From: an uncultured Oscillospiraceae bacterium
GTDB lineage: Bacteria > Bacillota > Clostridia > Oscillospirales > Oscillospiraceae
Direction of reading: 5' to 3'
Assembly: GCA_900758955.1 (NCBI GenBank)
Contig: CAAETL010000206.1
Location: 1 to 5,549, forward strand
Length of the DNA stretch: 5,549 bases
How positions within the stretch are numbered: position 1 is the stretch's first letter; every line of letters begins with the position of its first letter. The translations under genes were made by a program, and so were the position numbers. Shown in pieces: positions 1 through 5,549 of the stretch. A model generated the notes under the pieces. The model saw nothing but the letters and a program-made list of their open reading frames with translations, searched no databases and had not been told where the DNA came from.

Positions 1-113
1 TCCCCGCGCCCGCCGCTGCTGCCGCCAACACCCCCGCCAATGAGCACCGCCCGGATCTTTCCTTTGCAATCAGCCGGGACTGTCCAAGTGCGGTTTGTTG
101 TCAGTACGGTAAA
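1..113 (-). other. Start of glycine-rich C-terminal domain of the hub protein
   Basis: Visible residues 429-465 of the hub protein begin with FTVLTTNRTWTVPAD, continue with IRAVLIGGG, and then become almost pure glycine and serine up to the left edge. Modules with a TVP-start, a short strand ending in IGGG and then a glycine-rich run are common in tail-tip and receptor-facing proteins of Firmicutes phages. The domain is cut by the window, so its length and end are unknown. Exposure to the host surface is an inference. Confidence 0.65.
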
Positions 114-1397
114 GTGCTGATAATAGTTACCAAAATCCGTGGGCAGATAGCCCGCCGCCAACTCCGCCGCCGCCTTGAGCTTCCCGCTCATGGCAATGTC
201 AAAACTGCGGACAAATCCCTCCGTCCGGTCCCCAAATGGATCTTGAAAGGTAACGGGATCGCCGGGCCTCTCACGTCCCACCACCAAATCAGTCTTGATG
301 ATTTTGACGCTGCTGTAGTAGGCCATGACCTTCTGCACCACGTTCTCGGAATTTGCCATGGTGACCAGGGTGGCGTCCGTGACCTCCACCACATTGCTCT
401 TGTCCTGTCCGCTCCCCCGGCTCTGCCCCGCCTCAAGGGAGATAATCCGGGTGGTGTGGGTGTACACTTTCCCTTCAAGCTTGCAGTTGGAGGCCTGCTT
501 CAGCACCGCGTAATTGACGCCGCTTTCCAAAATTTCTCCATTTTCTATGGTGAGATCGTGCATCGGCGCGTCAAAGGTCACCAAAAAGCCCTGTAAATTG
601 GCCCCTAACGGGGTCAACAGCGCATCTGCCGCCACCTCCCCCTCATACAAGGTTGCAATCGCGTCGTTCTCATAGGTCAAGTAGGTATGCTCGGTGATAT
701 CCGCCCGGGTGGCGGGCGCGGGGTACTCCACTTCCCCGCCGGTGTAAAGGCGGCCTTTCGCCAGATCGGCGGGAGAGTCCATGGATAGCGCGGTAATTTG
801 CAGCGTTCCCGCCGCGTCCTTCCGAATGCAGCCCCCCATGGCAAACAAAAGCTGGTGCAGATTCTCCCGCCGGGTGGCCACGGGGAGCCAGCCATAGACC
901 GGCAGCTCCTGAAACCGGTTGTCCAGGGTATATTCCACAACCCCGCCCACAATATCCGCCAGCACTTCCCCCATAGGCTGGCCGGTGTACAGCCCCCCGT
1001 AGTGTTTGCTGTTGTCCAACAGGCCGATTGCGGAGGTACAGGTGATCTCGTAGCCGTATTTTCCCACCCGCTTGACTTCGGACATGTAAAACTTGCCCAC
1101 CAGATCCTCGTCATGATAGTAGAGAACCGTTTCACCGTAAGAGAACAACGTGGGGTCCTGGACCAAAATCCGCACATAGGGACGCACCCCGAACAACTCG
1201 TCCCGGGCGGTCAATAGCCCGTCCGCGTCGGCGGGCTGAAACAGGGTGGGCACGGTGGCGGACCCGTCCACCGTTGCTGTGAGAGTATCCACGCTCAGCT
1301 CCTCCCCCGCCAAGCTGTTTCCGATGAAACAATTCCCGGACAGGATCGCCGTCCGGTCAAAGACGGTCCCGGCAAATTGGATGGCATCCCCTTTCAT
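1..1397 (-). CDS. Baseplate hub / tail-associated (Tal-like) protein, 3' end outside window
   Basis: This is the probable tail-tip hub that closes the tube below the tape measure. It starts at ATG 1397-1395, overlapping the upstream stop by 4 bases, and stays open for 465 codons to the left edge. It begins MKGDAIQFAGTVFDRTAIL. Residues 65-210 hold the most recognisable blocks: SAIGLLDNSKHYGGLYTG (122-139), GEVLADIVGGVVEYTLDNRF, and YGWLPVATRRENLHQLLFAM (168-187). I recall these from gp27/XkdQ- or Tal-like hub proteins of Firmicutes phages. The middle part (210-425) looks beta-rich. From residue 429 the sequence changes to WTVPADCKGKIRAVLIGGGV and then glycine/serine repeats, the start of a glycine-rich domain often found at phage tail tips and fibres. 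No peptidase motif is visible, though one could lie past the edge. The hub role is inferred from position and remembered similarity; a tail-fibre or host-specificity label would also fit the C-terminal part. Confidence 0.8.
   Translation of the reverse strand, partial: MKGDAIQFAGTVFDRTAILSGNCFIGNSLAGEELSVDTLTATVDGSATVPTLFQPADADGLLTARDELFGVRPYVRILVQDPTLFSYGETVLYYHDEDLVGKFYMSEVKRVGKYGYEITCTSAIGLLDNSKHYGGLYTGQPMGEVLADIVGGVVEYTLDNRFQELPVYGWLPVATRRENLHQLLFAMGGCIRKDAAGTLQITALSMDSPADLAKGRLYTGGEVEYPAPATRADITEHTYLTYENDAIATLYEGEVAADALLTPLGANLQGFLVTFDAPMHDLTIENGEILESGVNYAVLKQASNCKLEGKVYTHTTRIISLEAGQSRGSGQDKSNVVEVTDATLVTMANSENVVQKVMAYYSSVKIIKTDLVVGRERPGDPVTFQDPFGDRTEGFVRSFDIAMSGKLKAAAELAAGYLPTDFGNYYQHFTVLTTNRTWTVPADCKGKIRAVLIGGGVGGSSGGRG
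1394..1397 (-). other. ATGA stop-start overlap, 136-aa gene to hub gene
   Basis: The 136-residue frame ends GGC GCA TGA, and the ATG of the hub gene begins at the last base pair of that alanine codon, giving ATGA. It is the second such junction in the window and supports a single operon with coupled translation. Confidence 0.88.
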
Positions 1398-1804
1398 GCG
1401 CCGTCCCCCGTTCCGGGAATGCGCCGGGGTTCGGCGGCGGTAAAGCGCACGGTCAGATCCCCCCAAACGTTACCGTTTTCTTCGTCAGAAAGTTCCAGGG
1501 CGTCCTCCACTTGCGTGACGGCGGCCTCATAGAGCAGCAGGCCCTGTCCATAGGGGACCTGCACCGTGTGCCGCTCTTCCGGGGCGCTGAGTACTTCAAA
1601 TAGGGCGTCATACTCGGCGGTATCCATACAGTAGGTGGAAATCCGCATGGTGTAGTGGTAGTACGTCCCGGTAATATCCCGAATCAATCCCCCGGAAAGG
1701 GCCTCCCCGGCGTTTCTCCCCTCCCGGATCTCCGCCTCCCGGCGAATTTCTGTGATGCCGGTGCGATACGCCACCCCATCCACCAGTAATAAGGGCTCCG
1801 TCAT
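1394..1804 (-). CDS. Small phage tail protein in the Dit position (136 aa)
   Basis: This complete 136-residue gene lies between the tape-measure and hub genes, where siphoviruses of Gram-positive hosts usually encode the distal tail protein (Dit). It starts at ATG 1804-1802, with AAAGGAGG six bases upstream, and ends at TGA 1396-1394. The sequence looks mainly beta-stranded. It has a start like LLLVDGVAYRTGITEIRREA, a GGLIRDITGTYYHYTMRI stretch at residues 38-55, a short helix (DTAEYDALFEVLS, 61-73), VPYGQGLLLYEAAV at 83-96 and WGDLTVRFTAAEPRRIP at 114-130. I recall similar small proteins at this place in Clostridia prophages, usually listed as hypothetical or tail proteins. It is about half the length of a classical Dit and would match only the N-terminal ring-forming domain, so a tail-tip ring or adaptor role is inferred from position and size. 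It has no signal peptide or membrane segment. That it is a real tail gene is well supported; the Dit assignment is tentative. Confidence 0.8.
   Translation of the reverse strand: MTEPLLLVDGVAYRTGITEIRREAEIREGRNAGEALSGGLIRDITGTYYHYTMRISTYCMDTAEYDALFEVLSAPEERHTVQVPYGQGLLLYEAAVTQVEDALELSDEENGNVWGDLTVRFTAAEPRRIPGTGDGA
1404..1409 (-). promoter_or_regulatory. Weak Shine-Dalgarno-like site for the hub gene
   Basis: The minus strand reads GGGGGA six bases before the ATG at 1397. The position is right but the match to AGGAGG is imperfect. Together with the ATGA overlap, it suggests that the hub gene is started mainly by ribosomes finishing the 136-residue gene. Confidence 0.45.
1801..1804 (-). other. 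ATGA stop-start overlap, tape measure to 136-aa gene
   Basis: The TGA stop of the tape-measure frame (1803-1801) and the ATG of the next gene (1804-1802) share bases in ATGA. This is a standard translational-coupling junction in phage structural operons. Confidence 0.9.
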
Positions 1805-4800
1805 ATGGTTCCTCCTTTGACAAAGTTGCTTCCTTTCCGCTTCCGCTCCATCTCAATATAGGGGTGGAGAAGTCGGCCCAAGGCCGCAAGTTCACCGGAA
1901 AAGACCACGTTTGGCGTGTTCTCTATGCGCTCCCGCTGGCTGTAAATTCGCACCTCGGGGGCGGCGCTTTGGGCGGCCCCCGCATTGGCGCGGGTGGCTG
2001 CGGCGGCGGACAGCCGGGAGGTCTCCAGCTCCACCGCCGCCCTGGCCTGTTTCATGGCAAGGGGCAGGGCCTTTTGGAACCCAACGCCGATTCCCTCTCC
2101 CATGGGTTTGCCCACCAAATCCCGGGTCTTCTTCGAGGGGCTGTGTACGTCGGCGGCGGCTTTCATGGCGTGGATCGCTTTCTGGATGATGGCCTCCGCC
2201 GCTTGCATCAAGGGCCCCGACTGGGATTGCATGCCGTCAATCATGCCCTGAACGGCGTCTTGGCCCACGCCGCTCATGGTTTCCGGCACGGAAGAAAGCT
2301 GCTCGCCCAATTTACCCGCAAAGCTTTCATCTAGGGCGGAAAGCTGGTCCGCGTAGAAAGCATCCGCCACCTGGCGGGATTCCTGCTGGATCTGTTCCCA
2401 GGTCCCCATGTACTCCTGGAGCTGCTGTTCTCCCAGACCGTCCAGGGTCTCCGCGAATTTCAGCCCTTCCTCCACGCCCAGGCTGGTGATTTCCGATAGG
2501 AAATCCGCCGATGCCCCTCTTGCCTTGAGGTTTTCTAGCGCCTCCTGGTACCGCTGGATGGCCTCCAGGTTTTGGTTCAGGTTTTCCAGGGCAAGCTTCC
2601 CGGTCTTGCTGTCGATGGTGAAGAGATCCCCATAGCCCGCCAGCTTTCCCGCCATGGTTTCCGCGTCTTTTTGAATGCCGTCCCTGGCCTTTTCGTATTC
2701 GCTTTGGAGCTTCTCCAGGGAGGTAATGGAGGCTTTCAGGGCCTCCTGCTGGGCCTGCTCCTGAGCCTTTAACTGCTTCTCTTCCCAATCGGCGTCCAAC
2801 TTGGCGATCTCCGCCAGGAGCTTTTCCCGATCCTCCAGGTAGTCCGCTTCCAACTTGGCCCGTTCGCTCTGTTTGGCCTTGGCCAGCTTCTCCTGGTGCT
2901 CCCGCTCTCGTTTTTCCAGGGTCTTGTATTTCTCACGGATGGACCTTTCATGGTCGGAAAGCTCTTTGGCCGCCTGCCGCTGTTGCGCCGCCTCCTGAAT
3001 CCGGAAAATCTCTTTGTTCAGGGCTTCCGTCCCCGCCTTGGCCTCAAACAGCAGACTGTTGCATACTTCCTCCTGGGCGTCCAACACTTGTTGCTTGCCT
3101 TGAAGGATGCCCGCGGCCAGACCTTTGGCCAACATCACGCCCACCGCATCCCGCATCACACGGGAGGGTGAGGCGATCCCCGCCGCTTTCTTTGCCGCGC
3201 CAATGGCTTGAGACACCAAGCCGCTCAGCGCCGAGGAGGCGTTGGCCCCCATGTTTTGAATGCCTTGGATCAAACCGCTGACCAGTTGCCCGCCAACCGT
3301 GGTAAAGTTTGACCGGAAGGAATCCAGTACGCGTTCCAGCGCCTGCCCGATCCCCTTGATGATGGACTCCGCCTGCGGCTTTGCCCCTTCGGCCCCCTCG
3401 GCCAGTTTGGTGGTTAAATCAGCGCCGCCTTTGCCAAATTGAGGTAGGGTAACGTTCAGCCGGTCAAGGGTCTGGCTGGCCAGCTGATCCACCGCTGTCA
3501 TGACAACGTCTGACGCCTGCCCAATCCCTTGGGCGAATCCCGTGGTGTAATCCCTGCCTCGCTCCGCTGTCTTCTTGGACGGAGAATTGGCATCCAGAGC
3601 CGCTGCCAGCGCATCCAGGGACTTCTGCGCCATTTGGCCCACTTCCGAGGTCGGGTCCGTGTCAACAATCTTTTGCAGAAACCCCTGCATATAGGCAGCG
3701 CCGTATTGGGAGGTATCCCCCTCCAATGCGGCGTTGCATATCTCTGTTACCTTTTCCACGCTGGCCCCGGCGGCGTCCGCCGCGCCGGTAATGCCCTGTA
3801 CAAAGCTTTCAATGGTCTCTTTGCCGCTCCCTTGGAAGGAAACGCCGGCCGACGCCAATTCTGCCATGCCAGTGTCAATCATGGCCTGAATTTCCTGCGG
3901 GAATTGATACGCCCCGGTGGCTACGCCGTCGACCATGCCGTCTGAAATGGCAACTCCCCCGTTGATGGCTTCCGTTACTTGCTGATCCAGGATGGCTTTC
4001 AGGTTTTCCAGCGTTTTCGTCGCAGATTCCCGTTGCCCGTCCGACATGATGTCCCAAGCCGCGCTGGTTTCCATGGCCATCCGGTTGTAGTTGATCTGCA
4101 TATCGGCTACAGCCTGGGATAACTCGGCTTGATTCGCCCCCGTATTGGCCACAATATCGGCGGACACCCGCGCCAGAATGGCGTCTACTTCCTCCATGCT
4201 TTCAGCGATGGTCAAAGCATTAAAGTTATCGATTGTCTGCTGTTGAGACGCGATGGCAGCTCTCGCTTGGTCAACAGCTGCTGTTTGCTCTTCGTACTCC
4301 CGGGTGAGTTGATTAACCTCGGTGGCCCAGTGATCGGCGCTATTTGAATTCCTCGCTTGGAGTTGCTTCTCTTTTGCCTCTTTAAGCTCTTGATATTTTG
4401 CCCCCTGCACTGTTAACGCGTCGGTCAGGATCTGCTGGGCCTCCGCCTCGCCGGTGATCGCCGCCTGGTACTCTTCCTTCATGGCCTCCATGGCCATCTC
4501 TTTTTCCAGAGCAATGAGTTTCTCGTCAATGGCGTCCACAATATTGTAGTAGGAACCGGCTTCATCTTGGTTTATTTGAATTGCGCCCGGGATTAAGCTG
4601 TTGGCCTGTTCCGCCAAATAGGCCGCGCGCCTTTCATACCCTGCGTTGACCTTGCCGTTTCCGTCGGTAATTCGTTCCAGCTCGGCAACGTATGATTCCG
4701 CCGCCCCTACTTCGGCCAACACGCCGCTGACATTATCCGCCCTTGCATTTGCCAGTGACTCCTGCGCCTCGGCTTGTTCTTTTAAGGCGTCTTTTACATC

Positions 4801-5549
4801 TCGAATGCGGGCGTACAGCTTTTCGCTTTCCGATGCGGCGTCACTGGTTGCCAGCTGATACGCGCCAATGGCCGCCACCGCCACGCCAACGCCAACCGCC
4901 GCCAACACAAAAGGGTTTGCGGCCATCACCGCGTGCAAGGCCCCTTGCGCTGCGGTCAGCAGGGAAATTTTCCCCGTCAGAACGCCAACGATCATCTCTT
5001 GCGCCTTGAGCGACCCATTCATGGCCAAGAGGGTTAATCTGTTGGCTGCCGCGTGCGTTTGAATGACTTTCGAGGCCGCTTGGAAGGAGGTCATAACTGT
5101 GTTTGCCCAGGAGCCAATTTTAAACGCCGCAAAAGCCGCCACCGCTGTCTGGACCGCCACGGCGATCTTGTCCACGTTTTTTATCAGCGTAGCCACGGCG
5201 GAAATGGCCTTGGGCACGGCGTTCGTCGCAAACTTAGCCAGCCCACTCACCGCATCCCCCAATCCTTGGGCCAATGTCCGCATGGCGGATTTCATTTGGC
5301 CGGAGTTCAGGGAGTGTTGCAGTTGTTGAATGGCTCCGGTTGCGGACTGCACGCCCGTTTTCAGCGGCCCTTCCAAGCTCTCATAAATGGAAATCCCCAG
5401 ACCCTCAATGCCGCTTTTGGCGATGGTGACGGCCCCTTGCAGGTTGTCGTTCATGATAGCGGCCATCTCTTCGGCCGCGCCGTTGGAGTTCCGAATGGCG
5501 GAGGTGAGTTTTTGGAAATCCCCGTCGGAGGCGTTCACAATCGCCAGCA
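1801..5549 (-). CDS. Phage tail tape-measure protein, 5' end outside window
   Basis: This protein sets the length of the phage tail and fills the tube lumen. The frame is open for 1248 codons from the right edge to a TGA at 1803-1801. Visible residues 1-55 (counted from the codon at 5547) read LAIVNASDGDF then a stretch with MNDNLQGAV; this resembles the end of the PhageMin_Tail (PF10145) core, so several hundred N-terminal residues are probably missing. A GTG at 5538 is in frame, but no Shine-Dalgarno is visible upstream and it falls inside the conserved core, so it is not taken as the start. Next come an alanine/glycine-rich hydrophobic region (about 100-233), helical charged sequence (238-450), three SPS motifs (655-657, 793-795, 1136-1138), a strong coiled coil (834-969) and a C-terminal block with LGRLLHPYIEMERKR, a kind of ending I recall from tape measures of Gram-positive phages. 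No peptidase or lysozyme motif is seen in the visible part. The gene overlaps the next one by 4 bases. The function is secure; the length is not. Confidence 0.95.
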   Translation of the reverse strand, partial: LAIVNASDGDFQKLTSAIRNSNGAAEEMAAIMNDNLQGAVTIAKSGIEGLGISIYESLEGPLKTGVQSATGAIQQLQHSLNSGQMKSAMRTLAQGLGDAVSGLAKFATNAVPKAISAVATLIKNVDKIAVAVQTAVAAFAAFKIGSWANTVMTSFQAASKVIQTHAAANRLTLLAMNGSLKAQEMIVGVLTGKISLLTAAQGALHAVMAANPFVLAAVGVGVAVAAIGAYQLATSDAASESEKLYARIRDVKDALKEQAEAQESLANARADNVSGVLAEVGAAESYVAELERITDGNGKVNAGYERRAAYLAEQANSLIPGAIQINQDEAGSYYNIVDAIDEKLIALEKEMAMEAMKEEYQAAITGEAEAQQILTDALTVQGAKYQELKEAKEKQLQARNSNSADHWATEVNQLTREYEEQTAAVDQARAAIASQQQTIDNFNALTIAESMEEVDAILARVSADIVANTGANQAELSQAVADMQINYNRMAMETSAAWDIMSDGQRESATKTLENLKAILDQQVTEAINGGVAISDGMVDGVATGAYQFPQEIQAMIDTGMAELASAGVSFQGSGKETIESFVQGITGAADAAGASVEKVTEICNAALEGDTSQYGAAYMQGFLQKIVDTDPTSEVGQMAQKSLDALAAALDANSPSKKTAERGRDYTTGFAQGIGQASDVVMTAVDQLASQTLDRLNVTLPQFGKGGADLTTKLAEGAEGAKPQAESIIKGIGQALERVLDSFRSNFTTVGGQLVSGLIQGIQNMGANASSALSGLVSQAIGAAKKAAGIASPSRVMRDAVGVMLAKGLAAGILQGKQQVLDAQEEVCNSLLFEAKAGTEALNKEIFRIQEAAQQRQAAKELSDHERSIREKYKTLEKREREHQEKLAKAKQSERAKLEADYLEDREKLLAEIAKLDADWEEKQLKAQEQAQQEALKASITSLEKLQSEYEKARDGIQKDAETMAGKLAGYGDLFTIDSKTGKLALENLNQNLEAIQRYQEALENLKARGASADFLSEITSLGVEEGLKFAETLDGLGEQQLQEYMGTWEQIQQESRQVADAFYADQLSALDESFAGKLGEQLSSVPETMSGVGQDAVQGMIDGMQSQSGPLMQAAEAIIQKAIHAMKAAADVHSPSKKTRDLVGKPMGEGIGVGFQKALPLAMKQARAAVELETSRLSAAAATRANAGAAQSAAPEVRIYSQRERIENTPNVVFSGELAALGRLLHPYIEMERKRKGSNFVKGGTI
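1811..1818 (-). promoter_or_regulatory. Strong Shine-Dalgarno site for the 136-aa tail protein
   Basis: The minus strand reads AAAGGAGG, followed by six bases (AACCAT) and then the ATG at 1804. This is a near-perfect ribosome-binding site. It lies inside the last codons of the tape-measure gene, where the same bases encode the KGG of the C-terminal FVKGGTI. It fixes the start of the 136-residue gene and suggests that this protein can be made at a higher rate than its very long upstream neighbour. Confidence 0.9.
2077..2268 (-). repeat. Tape-measure SPS module B (64 codons)
   Basis: Visible residues 1094-1157 run from VGQDAVQGMIDGMQ through AADVHSPSKKTRD to MGEGIGVGF. This is the second full-length copy of the module at 3106-3297, with the same length and no gap. 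Its SPSKKT core matches the shorter copy at 3523-3594 more closely than module A does, which suggests old duplication followed by divergence or exchange between copies. Confidence 0.75.
2641..3048 (-). other. Long charged coiled-coil segment of the tape measure
   Basis: Visible residues 834-969 are dense in Glu, Lys, Gln, Ala and Leu with almost no Gly or Pro (for example LEKREREHQEKLAKAKQSER). This is the clearest coiled-coil stretch in the protein, between SPS modules A and B. Extended helical rods of this kind are how tape measures span the tube. It is followed by YGDLFTIDSKTGKL (about 972-985) and another helical block that I recall from related tape measures. Confidence 0.75.
3106..3297 (-). 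repeat. Tape-measure SPS module A (64 codons)
   Basis: Visible residues 751-814 of the tape-measure protein run from VGGQLVSGLIQGIQ through AAGIASPSRVMRD to LAKGLAAGI. The module aligns without gaps to module B (2077-2268), with 23 of 64 residues identical by my hand count. Shared positions include the V-G-V-G-I-G spacing, the A-I-x-A-x-K-x-A-A helix, SPS, RD-x-VG and the final G-x-x-x-G. SPS modules of this kind recur in many tape measures of Gram-positive phages. The two copies flank the main coiled coil. Confidence 0.75.
3523..3594 (-). repeat. Tape-measure SPS module C, second half only
   Basis: Visible residues 652-675 (DANSPSKKTAERGRDYTTGF then AQGI) resemble the second half of modules A and B: SPS, a basic stretch, a G, and a final G-x-x-x-GI. 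Upstream, YMQGFLQKI at about 619-627 may be what is left of the first half, but the spacing differs, so only the SPS half is called. Confidence 0.6.
4849..4920 (-). other. Hydrophobic, possibly membrane-spanning segment of the tape measure
   Basis: Visible residues 210-233 read NPFVLAAVGVGVAVAAIGAY, then QLA: about 20 uncharged hydrophobic residues. With the alanine-rich segment before it (about 100-143), this matches the hydrophobic zone usual in tape measures, which is thought to insert in the host membrane during DNA ejection. The composition is read directly; the membrane role is known only for a few phages and is inferred here. Confidence 0.65.

Noticed and set aside
114..596. 160-codon open frame on the plus strand, antisense to the hub gene
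   Set aside because: It lies wholly inside the hub gene on the opposite strand, has no convincing ribosome-binding site, and its product shows no recognisable domain. Long antisense frames are expected in GC-rich coding DNA.
677..1177. 166-codon minus-strand frame with a Trp/Arg/Pro-rich product
   Set aside because: It is an alternate frame of the hub gene. The hub frame in the same place gives the conserved YGWLPVATRRENLHQ block, while this one gives low-complexity composition.
1..1804. Myovirus-type arrangement (XkdP/LysM protein before the hub)
   Set aside because: The protein before the hub has no LysM-like motif and is followed directly by the hub, so a siphovirus layout fits better. 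The hub itself has some gp27/XkdQ-like character, so this is a preference and not proof.
1864..2334. 156-codon plus-strand open frame opposite the 3' part of the tape-measure gene
   Set aside because: Its Gly/His/Leu-rich composition is that of a reverse-complement shadow of Ala/Gly/Gln codons in the tape measure. No start signal or domain supports it.
2327..2788. 153-codon minus-strand frame inside the tape-measure gene
   Set aside because: It is an out-of-frame reading of the coiled-coil region and gives a Gly/Arg/Pro-rich product of no known kind. The tape-measure frame here is continuous and conserved in type, so no frameshift is indicated.
5536..5538. GTG codon as the start of the tape-measure gene
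   Set aside because: The frame stays open to the right edge, the 11 visible upstream bases hold no Shine-Dalgarno site, and the codon falls inside a block typical of the interior of tape-measure proteins.
1801..5549. Peptidase or lysozyme domain within the tape measure
   Set aside because: Some tape measures carry NlpC/P60, M23 or transglycosylase domains. I saw no matching catalytic Cys/His or HxH pattern in the visible part. The missing N-terminus cannot be judged.
1..5549. A previously undescribed biological system, CRISPR array, RNA gene or defence island
   Set aside because: The whole window is explained by three overlapping tail genes. I found no regularly spaced repeats, RNA-like structures, extra genes or intergenic space where such a system could be encoded.

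Overview
This window is part of a tail-morphogenesis operon from a phage or prophage. All of the coding is on the minus strand, so transcription runs from position 5549 toward position 1. There are three genes with no intergenic space. In transcription order they are a very long tape-measure protein (5549 to 1801, missing its 5' end), a 136-residue tail protein (1804 to 1394), and a baseplate-hub/tail-associated protein with a glycine-rich C-terminal part (1397 to the left edge, missing its 3' end). Both junctions are 4-base ATGA overlaps, so the three genes are probably translationally coupled.

The host is most likely a GC-rich member of the Firmicutes, perhaps a gut Clostridia lineage of the Oscillospiraceae/Ruminococcaceae type. 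This is inferred from a strong AAAGGAGG Shine-Dalgarno site, the GC-rich coding bias, and a tape-measure protein and hub that resemble, as I remember them, those of prophages from that group. The gene order (tape measure, a short protein in the Dit position, then hub/Tal) fits a siphovirus. No LysM, spike or sheath gene that would argue for a myovirus is visible. Nothing here shows whether the element is an integrated prophage or a free phage, because no integrase, lysis, capsid or host gene is present.

The tape-measure protein sets tail length inside the tube and is ejected with the DNA. The two downstream proteins would form the tip of the tail below the tube, and the C-terminal end of the hub is the likeliest part to touch the host surface. 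The hub gene has no complete stop-bounded reading frame in the window, since it runs off the left edge, but it is open for all 465 visible codons.

I found no RNA gene, CRISPR array, insertion sequence, promoter or terminator. No stretch longer than a few bases lies outside a gene. I do not see a new biological system here. The most interesting points are the duplicated SPS modules in the tape measure, the unusually small protein in the Dit position, and the glycine-rich hub extension cut by the window edge.
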